NCBI GenBank assembly: GCA_030522415.1
Contig: CM060109.1
Location: 39,243,392 to 39,307,391, forward strand
Reading direction: 5' to 3'
Length of the DNA stretch: 64,000 nucleotides
Source: Channallabes apus
Taxonomy: Eukaryota > Chordata > Actinopteri > Siluriformes > Clariidae
Shown here: positions 23,701 through 38,009 of the stretch, one piece after another
How the letters are laid out: each line of letters starts with the position of its first letter
Numbering within the stretch: the stretch's first letter is position 1
Program-made: the position numbers and the translations under genes
The notes under the pieces: model-generated
What the model saw: the letters and a program-made list of their open reading frames with translations, nothing else
Database searches by the model: none
What the model was told of the DNA's origin: nothing

Positions 23701-26700
23701 TGCGCCTAACCTATGTGGCTTACCCTTTAATAAGCTAGTGAGCGGTGCTCCCAACGTATTGAAGCCCCTAATAAAGCGCCTATAAAAATTGGCAAACCCA
23801 AGGAAGCTTTGTATCGCCCTCACTGTTGTGGGTTCTGGCCATTGTTGTACCGCCCTGACCTTGGCTGCGTCCATCTCGACCCCCAGTGGTCCTATGCGGT
23901 AGCCGAGAAATGCGATCTCCCTCTTGTGAAAGTCGCACTTCTCTGCCTTCGCATAGATCACAGGTTCAAACCCCACAACCACTAAGTTGCCACTGTTGGG
24001 CCCTTGAGCAAGGCCCTTAACCCTCAACTGCTCAGATGTGTAATGAGATAAAAATGTAAGTCGCTCTGGATAAGAGCGTCTGCCAAATGCTTAAATGTAA
24101 ATGTAAATGTAGAACCCGTGTTCCCGCAGTCGACGCAGAACGGCGGTTACATGACGGACGTGTTCAACATATGACCGCGAGTATATCAGGATATCATCCA
24201 GATATACTATTACAAAACGGTTCAACATATGCCGAAACACGTCATTCATGAACCGCTGAAACACCGCAGGTGCGTTTACCAGTCCATAAGCCATCACATT
24301 ATACTGATAATGACCTGATGTCGTGCTAAACGCAGTCTTCCACTCGTCTCCCTTGCGAACACGAACGAGGTTATATGCGCTGCGGAGGTCGAGTTTGGTA
24401 ACGATGGAAGCGCCGCGGAGTAGGTCGATCGCGGCCGGAACCAGGAGCAGTGGGTGCTTATACTTTATTGTAATTGTATTGCGTCCTCGATAATTAATAC
24501 AGGGCCTAAGACCCCCGCCTTTTTTCTCAATAAAAAAGAAACCCGCCGATGCTGGTGACGTGGACCAACTAATGAGCCCCTGCCGAAGAGCTTCACTCAC
24601 GTATTCCTCCATTGCCCTGGTTTCGGCCACGGACAAAGGGTAAACAGTTGAGCATGGTGGTGTTTTCCCCGGCAAGAGCTCAATAGCATAATCACACGGA
24701 CGGAGAGGGGGAAGTCATGCTGCTGCCCTAACACTAAATACGTCCTTAAATTGTTCGTACTCTGATGGCACTAAAGTTGATACCAGGGCGCTCGGGCTTT
24801 CTATGGTGGTGGTTTGGACCATCAATTGTGATGGTATATAGAATTTCGGCACATCGTGGGGACCAGATGATGATGCAACAATTTGACCAGTCAAAACTAG
24901 GGTTAAGTGAGTGGAGCCACGGGAGGCCCAGCACGACGGACTGATCCAACTGAGGGATTACATAAAATTTTAATTCCTCTGTGTGATCAGGGAAAGTTAA
25001 TCGAAGGGGCACGGAAAGAGTTTTAACTGGCGATTGTCCTAATGGGTTGCCATCTAGAGCTTTAATCACGATCGGGGTTGAACCTTCGACACAGGAGCAT
25101 GCAGCGAGGAAAGGAGAGAAGATGAAATAAAATTCCCAGCCGAACCCGAATCTATGAGGGGGGAAACAGACACAGAACGGTTATTGTATGAAATGGTAGC
25201 AGAAACACAAAAAGAGTGCGATGTGCGTGGTGGTGTGCTCAACGTTACTTGGAGGAGCGGGCAGTCTTCAATTAGATGTCCACCCCCCCACAGTACAAGC
25301 ACAGTCCCACGGTGATTCGGCGGCGCCTCTCCTGGGCCGACAGTCGGGACGTGCCCAGGTCCATCGGTTCGCTCACCGCGCCCTCCTGGGGTTCGACGGG
25401 ACTTTTGCTGAGGCTCTGTCGTCTGCGGATGTCAGTTCTTCCCCCGGTTCCTCCACCAGTGGGGAGCCTCTTCTGACCGCGGAGGTGCTGGTCCAATCTG
25501 ATCGCGAGTTGAATGCTTTCATCTAGTTCCATATTAGCATCACGACAAGCAAGTTCTAGCTGTATTTCTGGCTGAAGTCCATCTCTGAAGCGCGCAAGTA
25601 AGCTCTTGTGACACCATTCACTCTCCGCGGCAAAGATCTTGAACTTGACCGCATAGGCCGCGACGGTTGATTGCCCCTGCCGGAGCCTCAGCAACTGCTG
25701 TTCCCCCGTCTTCCCTTAAACCCGGTGGTCAAAGACCGCTCGGAAAGCGCAGATGAACCTGTCGTATGAGGTCATGTCCTTCCTATCGGCGCTCCACATG
25801 GCGGTGGCCCAATCCATCGCTGGACCTGTGAGCTGTTGGGTGACAAAGCTGATTTTCTTTCGCTCTTCCAGTTCCGGATAATCCGCTAAATATAGCTCAC
25901 AGGCCAGGAGGAACTTCCTGCAGCCCTCGGGTCGCCAGCGAATCTTTCTGGTGGGGCGGCCCGGGACGGTGATTGGGGAGGGCGCGTGAGCGAGGTTGAT
26001 CGGTTGGGTTGAATAGTTGCGATGTCCCGGGCAATGTGAGCGAGGTCGTTGATGGCCCTCGCGAGGCTGTCCATCTGCCCCTGTTGCCGTCGGATGTAGT
26101 CCATCATGGGTACCGCTTCCCCGGGGAGGGGTGTACCTGCTGCGTTCCGGAAGTGGGTCTGGTCATGTCTTGTCTTAGAGAGAGAGAGAGGAACGCAGGT
26201 GCAGTGAAAGACAGCTTCTTTATTTTGATTCTTTTTCAGTTCAAACAAATAAAGCAACAGAAAACAAAAAGAAACAACGACTCTCTGGTCATTCTGACAG
26301 GGGCGGTCTGCAGGCGTGAACACTAGAAACACGTAATCTCAGGAGAACTTATTCGAAATATATCTTCAACACAACTTATTGTCCTTCGGACCTTGCCTTG
26401 AACTTGAAGCTGACCGGCTACTCGTCGTTCACCTGCAGATACCGCTTAACCCTGGGGTATAGTACCCACATACAGTTTGTGCGTGCACAACGGTGACCAG
26501 ACAAAGTGGTGTGGGTTCAGCTGGGTTAAATAGTGCGACACATGAGGTAGACACAGGTGATCTCCATCTATGATTAGTGAGGAACAGTTACACACGCAGA
26601 CACACTAGGGGGAGACAAAGCTACGGCTCAGTAATCCGGTGAGCCCGATCTTGCTCCCCAGGACTGAGGAGGTTCGGATGTGACAGCTTGCCTATAATTA

Positions 26701-29700
26701 TTGAGACATTTTGACATCTGATTTGTTATGTATTGATCCAATGGTAATTAAAAAAACAACTATACATACAGTCTCCTTTGAAAGTATTAAAACAGCAAGG
26801 CTAATTCTTTTGTTTTCTCTATGCTTGAAGACATTTATGTTTGCCATGACAAAATGAATGAGAGACCATAAATCATGATGATGTACCATATGTTAGTAGC
26901 AGAAGAATCTGTTCAGAAATCTAAAGAAACTATCTGCCAGTTGACAGGGAAATGTATCCAATCTTATTGGGAGAAGCTTCATAATGCATCTAAACAATGA
27001 CCAAAAACATAACAGAACACAACAAAAAGGGAAAGAAAAAGGAGGAAAATGTGGAAGGTTTTAGACCAAGTCAAAATACAGACCTTAACACAATTGAGCC
27101 TGTATTTTACCTCTTGGCGAGCAGACAGAATGGAGAAACCCATCAAAACAAACAACAACTGAAAGACACTGTTGTACTGTATACGCATAGAGTGCAACAG
27201 TTGGGTGATGTCACTGGGTTTCCAACTTGATGCAAGAAAGGGATATACAACCTAATATAAAGTGGTATTTACTTAATTTCACTTTAAGCCTCTCTGTTCC
27301 TACCGTACACTTTAACACCTTTAGATGAACATATCAGAAAATTATAGCTGAAATTCTTATTTGTTGACTCTCCCTTATCTTTTCATTTCAAACCCAGATG
27401 TCACCACAAAGGAATTGGTCTTGCTTTTCTAACATTTTTGGAGGAGACTGTATATATATATTATGTATATACACTGATCACCCAGAACATTAGAATGCTA
27501 AACGTTATGCCCAGTTTTATGTAGATTCCCCTTGTGCCACCGGGGGCAGTTCTAGCCTCTCGGGCATGACTCAAGATGGCCTCTCTGTGGTGCCTAGCAC
27601 TGGGTCATTAGCAGGAGGTCCTTTGGGGGCTGTGTGTCGCATGATAGGGCTTCTGTGGATCAGAATTGTTTGTTCGGCATGTCCTATGGGTGCTCGGACT
27701 AGAAACATACTCCCCACAGACATACAGTAGAGAAGCCTTGGGTGCCCATGATCCAGTCACCAGTTTAATGGTATATAATTGATAAGCAATGATGATATGT
27801 TAATGTTTTGTGGCGTTATTGTTATGGCTGATCGGTTTATACTCTATACAAGAAAGAACTAAAAAAAATTATGATAATATGTATAAAAAGCCTAAGCCTT
27901 AGACGTTTGCACTAAACTGTATTGAAATGTACAATTTAATATAATTGTATATCAGTCAAAAGTCAAGGTCTGCTTTCATCTATAATCATGCTGAAGCATG
28001 ATTCCCAACTGATTTGTTTTTCTCAGACCTTAATCCTGACTCCTGAGTTGGGTGACTCACAGTTTGTGCTTACAGTACTTTCAGTTTGAGTTTGCAAGCT
28101 AGTCTGCATTTTTCTTTCATTGGTCTGTTGTGTAAACATAATCCCGCTACTGCAATATGCAGATTACTTTTTGCTCTTCCCGAAATTTCTTCTGTTCATC
28201 ACTTCCTCTTCTAGTTACTCCCTGTAACTCCGGTTTATACAGTCTGTCATTCTCATGCTTAAATCTTTGTTCCTGTTGAGAGGTTACCTAGGTTTTTTTT
28301 TTTTTTTAACTTTGTCAGTTTTACTGGTGAGCGTTTCTGAGCTTGGATGTCCATACAGTTGGATGCCTTTTTTCTTCTTTTTTTTCTGTTGTTCCTTTGT
28401 GTTGCATAAATTTTTTTTATTGACTAAATCCACCTTGCTATGTTTCTTTTATGGGGGATACTTGAAAACTCATGGTTCTCTGTGAGATATTTTGGGATTA
28501 AACATGACTGATATTCACTGAATGGATTGTGGACTGTGTGTATATCATTGGTGTCTGGGATGTTTTTTTTCCCCTTCAGTCTGTCTATCTGCTGGCCACG
28601 CTCTGGGTGGAACCCATCTCAGATAACATTCCTGGATTGTAAGTTACTTATTCACTCAGCTTTACCCACTACATTAGCAGCTTCCGTTCAATGTTCTTCC
28701 AAATGCATGTTGAGTTCTATACTTGAACCAGGTCCTATGTGGTAATTAAGCAGTTAAATTCTATACTTACAGTTCTCATGCTCATAAAAACATACCGTTC
28801 CTATTGTTTTTACTGTAGTGTTTTAATAAAAAGCAATAGGATGTGGTAAAAGCTCTGAGCTTTTTATCCATTATTTGTTTTGCTGTTTTTTTTTTATATT
28901 AAACATACAGTATACTGTATAAGGCTTAGGATTGTGCAGTGTAGAGTGACATATTCTTTTTTTCAGCACAAAATAAGCAATATGGTGAACTGAATTTTAT
29001 TTCATTTTAGCCAACTATTCAAAGTTGACTGAGCAAAAAATATTTGAAAAAATGGGTCACGTAGGCAAAATAATAGCACAGCTACACATGATTACATGTT
29101 TTTATTGTTATTATTATTTTTTGGTTATAAAAACAATATGCTCATCTTGAGAGTTCAAAAATTCTGCAACGTCATTCCCATATTTTTTGCTAGTGGTAAA
29201 ATTTACACTTTATAAAAGTAATGATAGCTTTAGTTCTACCTGATACAGTATATCCAAAAACCCAAATACACTGAAAGTGAAGTTTAAAAGCTTCAATATA
29301 AAAACTTTTATTCAGTCGCCATTGACTTATACTTTGCTGCCAGCACATATCTGTACCATGTGAGTTTTAATGGTTAAGAAGCTGAGAGTTCAAGGAATTG
29401 GACTGTTGATAAAACTGGTTATTAAAAATGTCCATAAACATTATATATGAGTATTTTAGTGTGGGGCGATCCACTATATGAGTATTATAAAATTCTTATT
29501 TTTAGTTAGATGTCCTCCAAGACAGCAGTTTAATCAGTCTATGTTAATGTGTATGATGAGTTTTCTACAATAACCTTGTCAGGTTGGGACTGAAGCTAAC
29601 TACCCCTGAAGAAAACTTCACTTTGTTGGCATCTTCAGATCAGGAGAAGGTAAACGTCTCGAAGCATTATGATCATTCCTAGTATTTTGATTATGAGCCA

Positions 29701-32700
29701 CAAATGCTCAGACTGTTCAGTGTAATTTAATGTTTGGTTGGATACACAGTATTAAGTAATAGCTTTTAACCTTTTAGTACAAAAAAACGAACAGAAAAAG
29801 TCCATATTATATGTACTTTGCTAAGCTAATTTCCCTCTAATCAGGCAAAATGGCTAAAGGCCATTAACCAGGCTGTGGAAGATGTGCTCAGAGTGGGTGA
29901 AGACAGACAGTCTTTCAGTCTGATTGGCAGTCAGAGGGCAGAGCCTCCTATTTCCCGCACTGCCACTTATACATTTACTAAAGAGGGCAGACTAAAAGAT
30001 GTCACATACACTGGCCGCTGGCTCTCAGGCAAGCCGCATGGCAGGTAAGTGCCAGATTTCTGCAACAGAGATATTATAACAGTGACTTACTGGTATTATT
30101 TGTCTAGAAGTGTCTTTGGATCAGTGCATGCAGTATACAGTGGTGTGAAAAACTATTTGCCCCCCTCCTGATTTCTTATTCTTTTGCATGTTTGTGACAC
30201 AAAATGTTTCTGATCATCAAACACATTTAACTATTAGTCAAAGATAACACAAGTAAACACAAAATGCAGTTTTTAAATGAGGGGTTTTATTATTTAGGGA
30301 GAAAAAAAATCCAAACCTACATGGCCCTGTGTGAAAAAGTAATTGCCCCCTGAACCTAATAACTGGTTGGGCCACCCTTAGCAGCAATAACTGCAATCAA
30401 GCGTTTGCGATAACTTGCAACGAGTCTTTTACAGCGCTCTGGAGGAATTTTGGCCCACTCATCTTTGCAGAATTGTTGTAATTCAGCTTTATTTGAGGGT
30501 TTTCTAGCATGAACCGCCTTTTTAAGGTCATGCCACAACATCTCAATAGGATTCAGGTCAGGACTTTGACTAGGCCACTCCAAAGTCTTCATTTTGTTTT
30601 TCTTCAGCCATTCAGAGGTGGATTTGCTGGTGTGTTTTGGGTCATTGTCCTGCTGCAGCACCCAAGATCGCTTCAGCTTGAGTTGAACAGATGGCCGGAC
30701 ATTCTCCTTCAGGACTTTTTGGTAGACAGTAGAATTCATGGTTCCATCTATCACAGCAAGCCTTCCAGGTCCTGAAACAGCAAAACAACCCCAGACCATC
30801 ACACTACCACCACCATATTTTACTGTTGGTATGATGTTCTTTTTCTGAAATGCTGTGTTACTTTTACGCCAGATGTAACGGGACACGCACCTTCCAAAAA
30901 GTTCAACTTTTGTCTCGTCGGTCCACAAGGTATTTTCCCCAAAGTCTTGGCAATCATTGAGATGTTTTTTTAGCAAAATTGAGATGAGCCTTAATGTTCT
31001 TTTTGCTTAAAAGTGGTTTGCGCCTTGGAAATCTCCCATGCAGGCCGTTTTTGCCCAGTCTCTTTCTTATGGTGGAATCGTGAACACTGACCTTATTTGA
31101 GGCAAGTGAGGCCTGCAGTTCTTTAGATGTTGTCCTGGAGTCTTTTGTGGCCTCTCGGATGAGTTGTCTCTGCGCTCTTGGGGTAATTTTGGTCGGCCGG
31201 CCACTCCTGGGAAGGTTCACCACTGTTCCATGTTTTTGCCATTTGTGGATAATGGCTCTCACTGTGGTTCGCTGGAGTCCCAAAGCTTTAGAAATGGCTT
31301 TATAACCTTTACCAGACTGATAGATCTCAATTACTTTTGTTCTCATTTGTTCCTGAATTTCTTTGGATCTTGGCATGATGTCTAGCTTTTGGTCTACTTC
31401 TCTGTGGCAGGTAGCTCCTATTTAAGTGATTTCTTGATTGAAACAGGTGTGGCAGTAATCAGGCCTGGGGGTGACTACAGAAATTGAACTCAGGTGTGAT
31501 AAACCACAGTTAAGTTATTTTTTAACAAGGGGGGCAATCACTTTTTCACACAGGGCCATGTAGATTTGGAGTTTTTTTCTCCCTTAATAATGTAAACCTT
31601 CATTTAAAAACTGCATTTTGTGTTCAATTATGTTATCTTTGACTAATAGTTAACGGTTTTGATGAGCAGAAACATTTAAGTGTGACAAACATGCAAAAGA
31701 ATAAGAAATCAGGAAGGGGGCAAATAGTTTTTCACACCACTGTATGTGGAGTTGAATTGCAAACACAAGTCTTAATTAATAAAAAATTTATAATGTTTTT
31801 TTTTTTCATAGCAAGGAAATTACTATTAGTAGTTTAGCAATCAATTATATAGCATAAGAAAAACATACCAACTTTAAAAAAAAAAAAAAAAAGGATGTAC
31901 AGCCATATTCTGCTATTAGTAAGCATTGTTTCCTTTCACTTCCAACAGTGGCACCCTAAAGTGGCCTGACGGCAGAGTTTACTGTGGGACATTTAAAAAC
32001 GGCCTAGAAGATGGGTGTGTAGATACATAATACACAAAATAAAATTTAAAAAATAATGTTCCATCATCCTATATTGTCATATATTTTCTGTCTCTAGGTT
32101 TGGCGACTGTATGATGCCCAACATGTCTTTCAACAAGTATGATCGTTACAAGGGCCACTGGAAAGAGGGCAAAATGCATGGGTTCGGGACATACCGGTAA
32201 TATGGTAGTTATTATGCGTTATGGTCCCTGTGTTGCTAGCCTGTTTCTGGCCTGTGTTGCTGATTCTTCGTGATTCCTTGCTCAGGTATGCTTCAGGTGA
32301 GGTATATGAAGGCTCATTTCAGGAGAACCTGCGTCATGGCCATGGCATGCTGAGCAGTGGCAGACTGGCATCGTCTTCCAGCAGTGTGTTTGTTGGCCAG
32401 TGGCTCCATGACAAGAAATCTGGATATGGAATATTTGACAACATCACAAAGTTTGTGATTTTTTACATAAGTTTTTTTTCTTTCTTTTTGACCTTTCATG
32501 ATTTTGTTCAAATGGCTGTGATACAGACCACCAGCTAAGACTTCTTTAGTTAAATGTCAGTCATGTTGTTTGTCAAAGCATTTTATCACAACTATTTAGG
32601 ATCAAATAGTTCAGGGACATGCATTCTGAGTTAAACAATCAACTTCAGTTGAAACTGACTATAACATTAATTGTGTGAAATTGAATGAAAATGAACCTTT

Positions 32701-35700
32701 AATTTGCTTTTTCCTATTTCAGAGGAGAAAAATACATGGGGATGTGGGTGGATGACCAGAGGCAGGGCGCTGGGGTTGTGGTCACCCAGTTTGGCCTATA
32801 TTATGAAGGGGAATTTATCCATAACAAAATGATGGTGAGTACAAAGTCTTTGCCAATATATTTACAGTACGTCTGCTTAGACTGTTGAATGAAACGTAAT
32901 TATTAATTGTCACCAGGGGACTGGGCTTCTGCTGTGTGATGATGACACTTCATTTGAGGGAGATTTTTCAGAAGACTGGACATTGAATGGAAAGGTACGG
33001 CATTAGCAGAATATCATGATGATGTACTCACATTTCTAATGTGTGTGATTCATCTGTTGAAATGTGATTTCCTGCAGGGTGTCTTGTCCATACCTAACGG
33101 AGACTCTATTGATGGTATCTTTGTGGGCGAGTGGGGCTCTGAACTGAAAGTGGCTGGCACCTTTACAAAGCTGTGCCTATATGAGACTGAGAAGACAGAA
33201 ACTAAAACCTTGTAAGTATGGAGTCTTTCCGTTCACGTTATGAAGAGCTTTTAAACCACTAATATTTTCTTATTTGAAAGCATAATGCATTTGAATGATT
33301 ATTTCAAAAGATCCATTAATGAATTATGTATAAACTAAATTAGCTTTTAGTGTTTAACCAGAAATTAACGGTGTGTAGATGATAACTTTGATTCTATTTT
33401 ATTGTCATTTTATTTATTTATTTATTTATTATAAAACCTCAAGCACAAAGATTTTTAAAGGAGTTACCAGCCTCAAAAATCACCAATTAACAGCACCTCA
33501 GATTAGAGGGGTTATAAAGGCTTTACAGAGCATAGCAGAATAGCAGAGACATCTCATTATCAGCTGTTCAAAGGAGATTATTGCATATTTTGGATGCCAT
33601 TTTCATTTTTTTACAATGTAGAAAGAAATAAAACTCAGAAAAGACCATGGAATTGGAAGGTGCATCCAAATTTTGACTGTGTGCAGCTTGAAAATGAGCT
33701 CCTTTTTCACTCTGTAGATACCCTGTTTGAGTTACATACAACAAAAACGAACTTTCTTTTATTTCGATGTCTTGAGGAATAGTTCTAGATGTACTGTACC
33801 AGAAGGACTTTTTTGCTCCAATTCTTGGCAAGTTATTTGGCTCTCATTTTCAGAGACTGTATCTGTTTGTTGAGGCACACAGTGACCTACAGTATGAATC
33901 ATTCAAGCATAAAAAACATCTAACTTAAGACATGAACCAGTGAGAAACAGGTGCAGATGGTGACAGATGATCAGGCTGGTGATCGGTATACTGTAAACTT
34001 TTAAATTGTATCTTTTGGCACTTTGCAGCCCATTGCAGTAAAGAAAAATCCCATTTATTTAAATTAAGCTACACGGTTGAATTTAATATGAAGAACTAAA
34101 CGGTGAGTCAAAACATTTTCTCAGTACTGTGTGTGTGTGTGTGTGTGTGTGTATGGTGTAGTAAGGTCAATCATTATGCAGTACCGGCTGAGCAGAAATG
34201 GGTGGCTGTGTTTGAAGAGTGCTGGAGCCGGCTGGGATGTGAAACCCCAGGAGTGGGAGAAAACAGCAGAGCCTGGGAGAACATCGCAGTCATACTGACA
34301 ACTAGCCGCAGACAGCAACAAGATGGGTAAATACAGACACACACACAGTGTTATTTATTTTTAGTGAAGTATTCATAAAGACTATGTCCGTGTGTTTTAC
34401 ATGCAGTCCAGAGACTCTGAGTCGCTCCCAGTGTAAGATGCTGGAAAGCCTGGAGGTGATCCCTCAGCATGTCGGTCCTGTTACGGCCGAAAACTATGAC
34501 ATCATTCGCCGCTACCTAATCAAGGTGAGACCACTTGTCTTACAAAACCAAGCTTAGCACACTCAGCGCATTTCTTTTTAAGCAGACGTAATTTTTTTGT
34601 CTGGATCCGATTGCCACACTGGTTGCCGTAAAGATTTCAATGATCCTGCATATGATGCACTTAATAAACAGCAATGACTGGGAATTCTTAGGCATTGATT
34701 TTTTTTTTTTTTTTTTTTTTGCTTGTTTGTTTTTTCACTTTTATTTTTACCTGTATTTAACCTGACTTCCACAAGATGTTAATTCTGTCCAGGCATGTGA
34801 TACTCCTCTTCATCCCCTGGGCTGGCTGCTGGAGACACTGGTCACCGTGTACCGGATGACATATGTGGGCGTGGGCTCTTACAGAAGGCTTTTAAAGCAG
34901 GCAGTGGAGGAGATCCAGTCCTACCTCACACGTATCTTTCAGCTAGTCAGGTACTGTAGTTACCTGCTGTGTGATTACACCACAGTTTTTAGGATCAACA
35001 GATCTTATATTCTCCATTTCAAACGTGGATTTAAAGATTAAGTTTGTCTATTAATGTATAACATCATTGTCTATATTCATTTTGCCTTGTTTATTGCAAA
35101 TTGCTGTCAAAAAGTGTTTTTGGAGTATGATGACAATAGAAATGCCGGAGTATGTTTAATATGTTTTTTATTGATACTGTATACTAAAATGTGTATTTGT
35201 ATAATTTAATTAGTTTAAAAGCACTTCACTGTAAAGTGCTGTTTTCTATTTGGTCAGCAAGTGTGGATTCATTTCAGATAACAGGGTTTAGCTATATCGA
35301 TACTGCCACGGATGCACTCCGCCCACTCCCACCCCATCACTCAACGCATGTGGGCGCTCACTTCCTGATTCTCTGGTGTTTGTTTAGGTTGCCATGTGGG
35401 TTTAATTTTTCAGATCATGTATCTGCGTATATCTTTTTAGTCGTTATTCTTAGTTGTGTATCATGATTACTTTTATCTGTCTGCCATTTTCCTCCTTGAT
35501 TATACGTTTGTATCATGGTAGTTTGTCATCATGGTAGTTTAACCTCTTCCATTTTTGCCTCACGATCACCTCAGGGTAATAAAACTCTGTTAGCCTGCCC
35601 TGCATGTCCTTCTGACACATGCACTCTTAGTAATATGTTAGCATGGCTATAGTAAAAGTCAATTCAAAAGCAAGTATATGGCAGACACTACACATGAAGG

Positions 35701-37382
35701 AATTAAAATTTGTATGGAATTGTTGACATGTAGAAGTTTTTCTCCTTTCATGTTAAAGCATATTAAAAGTTTTCAGGATGGAGAGCATTAGAGACTCGGT
35801 GGCTTAGTGGTTAGCACTGTGGCCTTGCACCTCCAGGGTCTGGGTTCAGTTCCTGCCTCTGTGTGCAGGGAGTTTGCATGTTCTCCCCGTGCCTGGTGAG
35901 TTTCCTCCAGGTTTCCACCCACAGTCCAAAGACATGCAGATTAGGCTGTGTGAATGAGCGTGTGAGGGAGTGTGCCCTACAAGGGATTGTCACCCTGTCC
36001 AGGGTGTACCGCGGCTTGTGCCCTAAGTCTCTTGGGATAGGCTCCAGGCCCCTCCTGTGTACAAAATAAAGAGGTATAGACAATGAGTGAGTGAGTGAGA
36101 CCATTGGAGTTTGCAAGCTGTATCTCTTTACCCAGTGAACTTTAAGAGAGAATAAAAAAAGAGGCTGATGGAATGACCGGACATAGCTGCTAACGTTTCA
36201 CAACATTAAGAGTAACTACAAATGGATAATACGTATGAGATACTGTATGCACAGTGGCTTAGAGACTGATTAGCACCACACCTTCATGTTCAGTGGGGTG
36301 GGGGGGGGATCATGTCTCCCCTCTGTGAGTTCTATCTGTGCTTGGTCTGTTCCATTCCACACTCTAAAGGTTTTCCAGCTCACCTAATAAAAGAAGTTTA
36401 CAGTGTGAGTGTGTGTGATTGTCCCCTGTAATGGTTTGGGTGTTCCCTGCCTTGTGTCCGAACTTCCCTGCGATAGACTCCTGGGAAATAAATTGCTGTT
36501 ATTGGAAACAACAACTTTTGGGTGGAAGACATTTTTCATATAACCATACACCGGTGATTTTTTTATTCCATATATAATAATCACACAATGACCTCTTTTC
36601 TGTTGTTAATGATTTTAATGTTTCAGATACCAGAGCTTTTAAACCAGTATTTTCTTGATTGCTCACAGATTAAGGCCAGTGCTAGACTAAAAAGCTTTTG
36701 GAAGTTCAGTTCTGTCCTATCTTGGGTCTTGGACATGTTTTTCATTCCAGAAAGGAGGCATTGGTGCAAAATAAATGTTTTCAGTTTCTCAGGTTTCACA
36801 ATATCAACCATATCGCTTATAGTTTCAGTGAGAACAGGTAGTGTTATTTCATTCTTATCATTCCTGCCAGGTTTTTGTTTCCTGGTCTTCCAGAAGAGGG
36901 TGGCTTTATTCCTGATTCAGAGAGGACAGCCAGTGACTTTTTGAGCAGCAGCAGCACAAGTTCAGACACCTCCCAGCAAGGGTAAGTTCATAACAGTATT
37001 GCAGAAAAACATGATTACTTATTCATTACTGCATTTAAATGATACACAAGGTAGAGTTGATCTCCACTGTTAAAGAATTGACTGTGCCTGCCTGTCTATG
37101 CCTGAGTAACTGATTGTTCTATAAAGTATACAAGTATGTGTATAAGTATGTATATAAGTGAGTGTTTCGTGTTTGTGTGTTGCAGCTGGATTGTGAGTAG
37201 CACTTCTTTAGTGCTTCCTGTTTTGTTGCCTCGTCTCTATCCTCCTCTCTTCACTCTGTACACACATGAGAGAGAGAGGGAGGAGGAGGTGTACTGGGAG
37301 TGTGTGTTACGCCTCAACAAACAGCCTGACCTGTCTCTGCTCACCTTCCTGGGAGTGCCTCAGTGAGTGATTAAACAAACAT

Positions 37383-37432
<50 letters not shown>

Positions 37433-37957
37433 GTACTGTATTTACTCTCTCATTTCAGCACGTGATGTTTTCTTAAAGAGACAGTCCACTATAAAAAACA
37501 TACAAAAAGAAAAAAAAAGAAATACATTTTGTTTCTTTTTTATTTTTTAGAAAATTCTGGCCAGCCTCTATTTCTGTTTTAGGAGAGATAAAGAATGTAA
37601 GTATAACATTATGTATTTTTTTTGTACAGTGTTTTATGTTTGCCTGTACTCTGAGAGCTAAAAGCAGCCAGAACCAAATTCCTTGTGTGTCTCAACATAC
37701 TTGGCGAATAAAACCCGATCGATTCTGATTCAGATTTTACAAAAAGGAGCTTAAACTTTTTTACAAGACAATACAGCACAAGTGTAAATGGTGGGGAAAT
37801 AACAGACATCCAAGTTTACAATTGTGCATGTCTAAATATTATTTATTAATACTGTATGTGGTGACAGGTGCTGCCTAGCAGTATGAATGCTTGCTTTGCT
37901 ACTGCCGTGGAGACCCTGCAACAGATCGGGTAAATAAATACACTTAACACACTTGTG

Positions 37958-38009
<52 letters not shown>

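Larger units (their letters stand above)
17128..26685 (-). mobile_element. Ty3/Gypsy LTR retrotransposon with chromodomain, in als2 intron 14
   Basis: Two direct LTRs (17128-20427, enlarged by an insertion, and about 26161-26685) bound gag-pol read on the minus strand. Ends are TG..CA and a 5-bp duplication GCTTG flanks the element (17123-17127, 26686-26690). Pol order protease-RT-RNase H-integrase, plus a chromodomain at the C-terminus, places it among vertebrate chromoviruses. LTRs differ by a few substitutions and one ~25-bp indel, so insertion was fairly recent, but coding frames are broken. It carries three further insertions. Confidence 0.95.

Noticed and set aside
35191..35466. 91-codon ORF in als2 intron 26
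   Set aside because: No splice or homology support; it overlaps a possible LTR-like repeat.
36588..36944. 118-codon ORF read as a separate small gene
   Set aside because: It spans the intron 26/exon 27 junction of als2 in a different frame from the exon.
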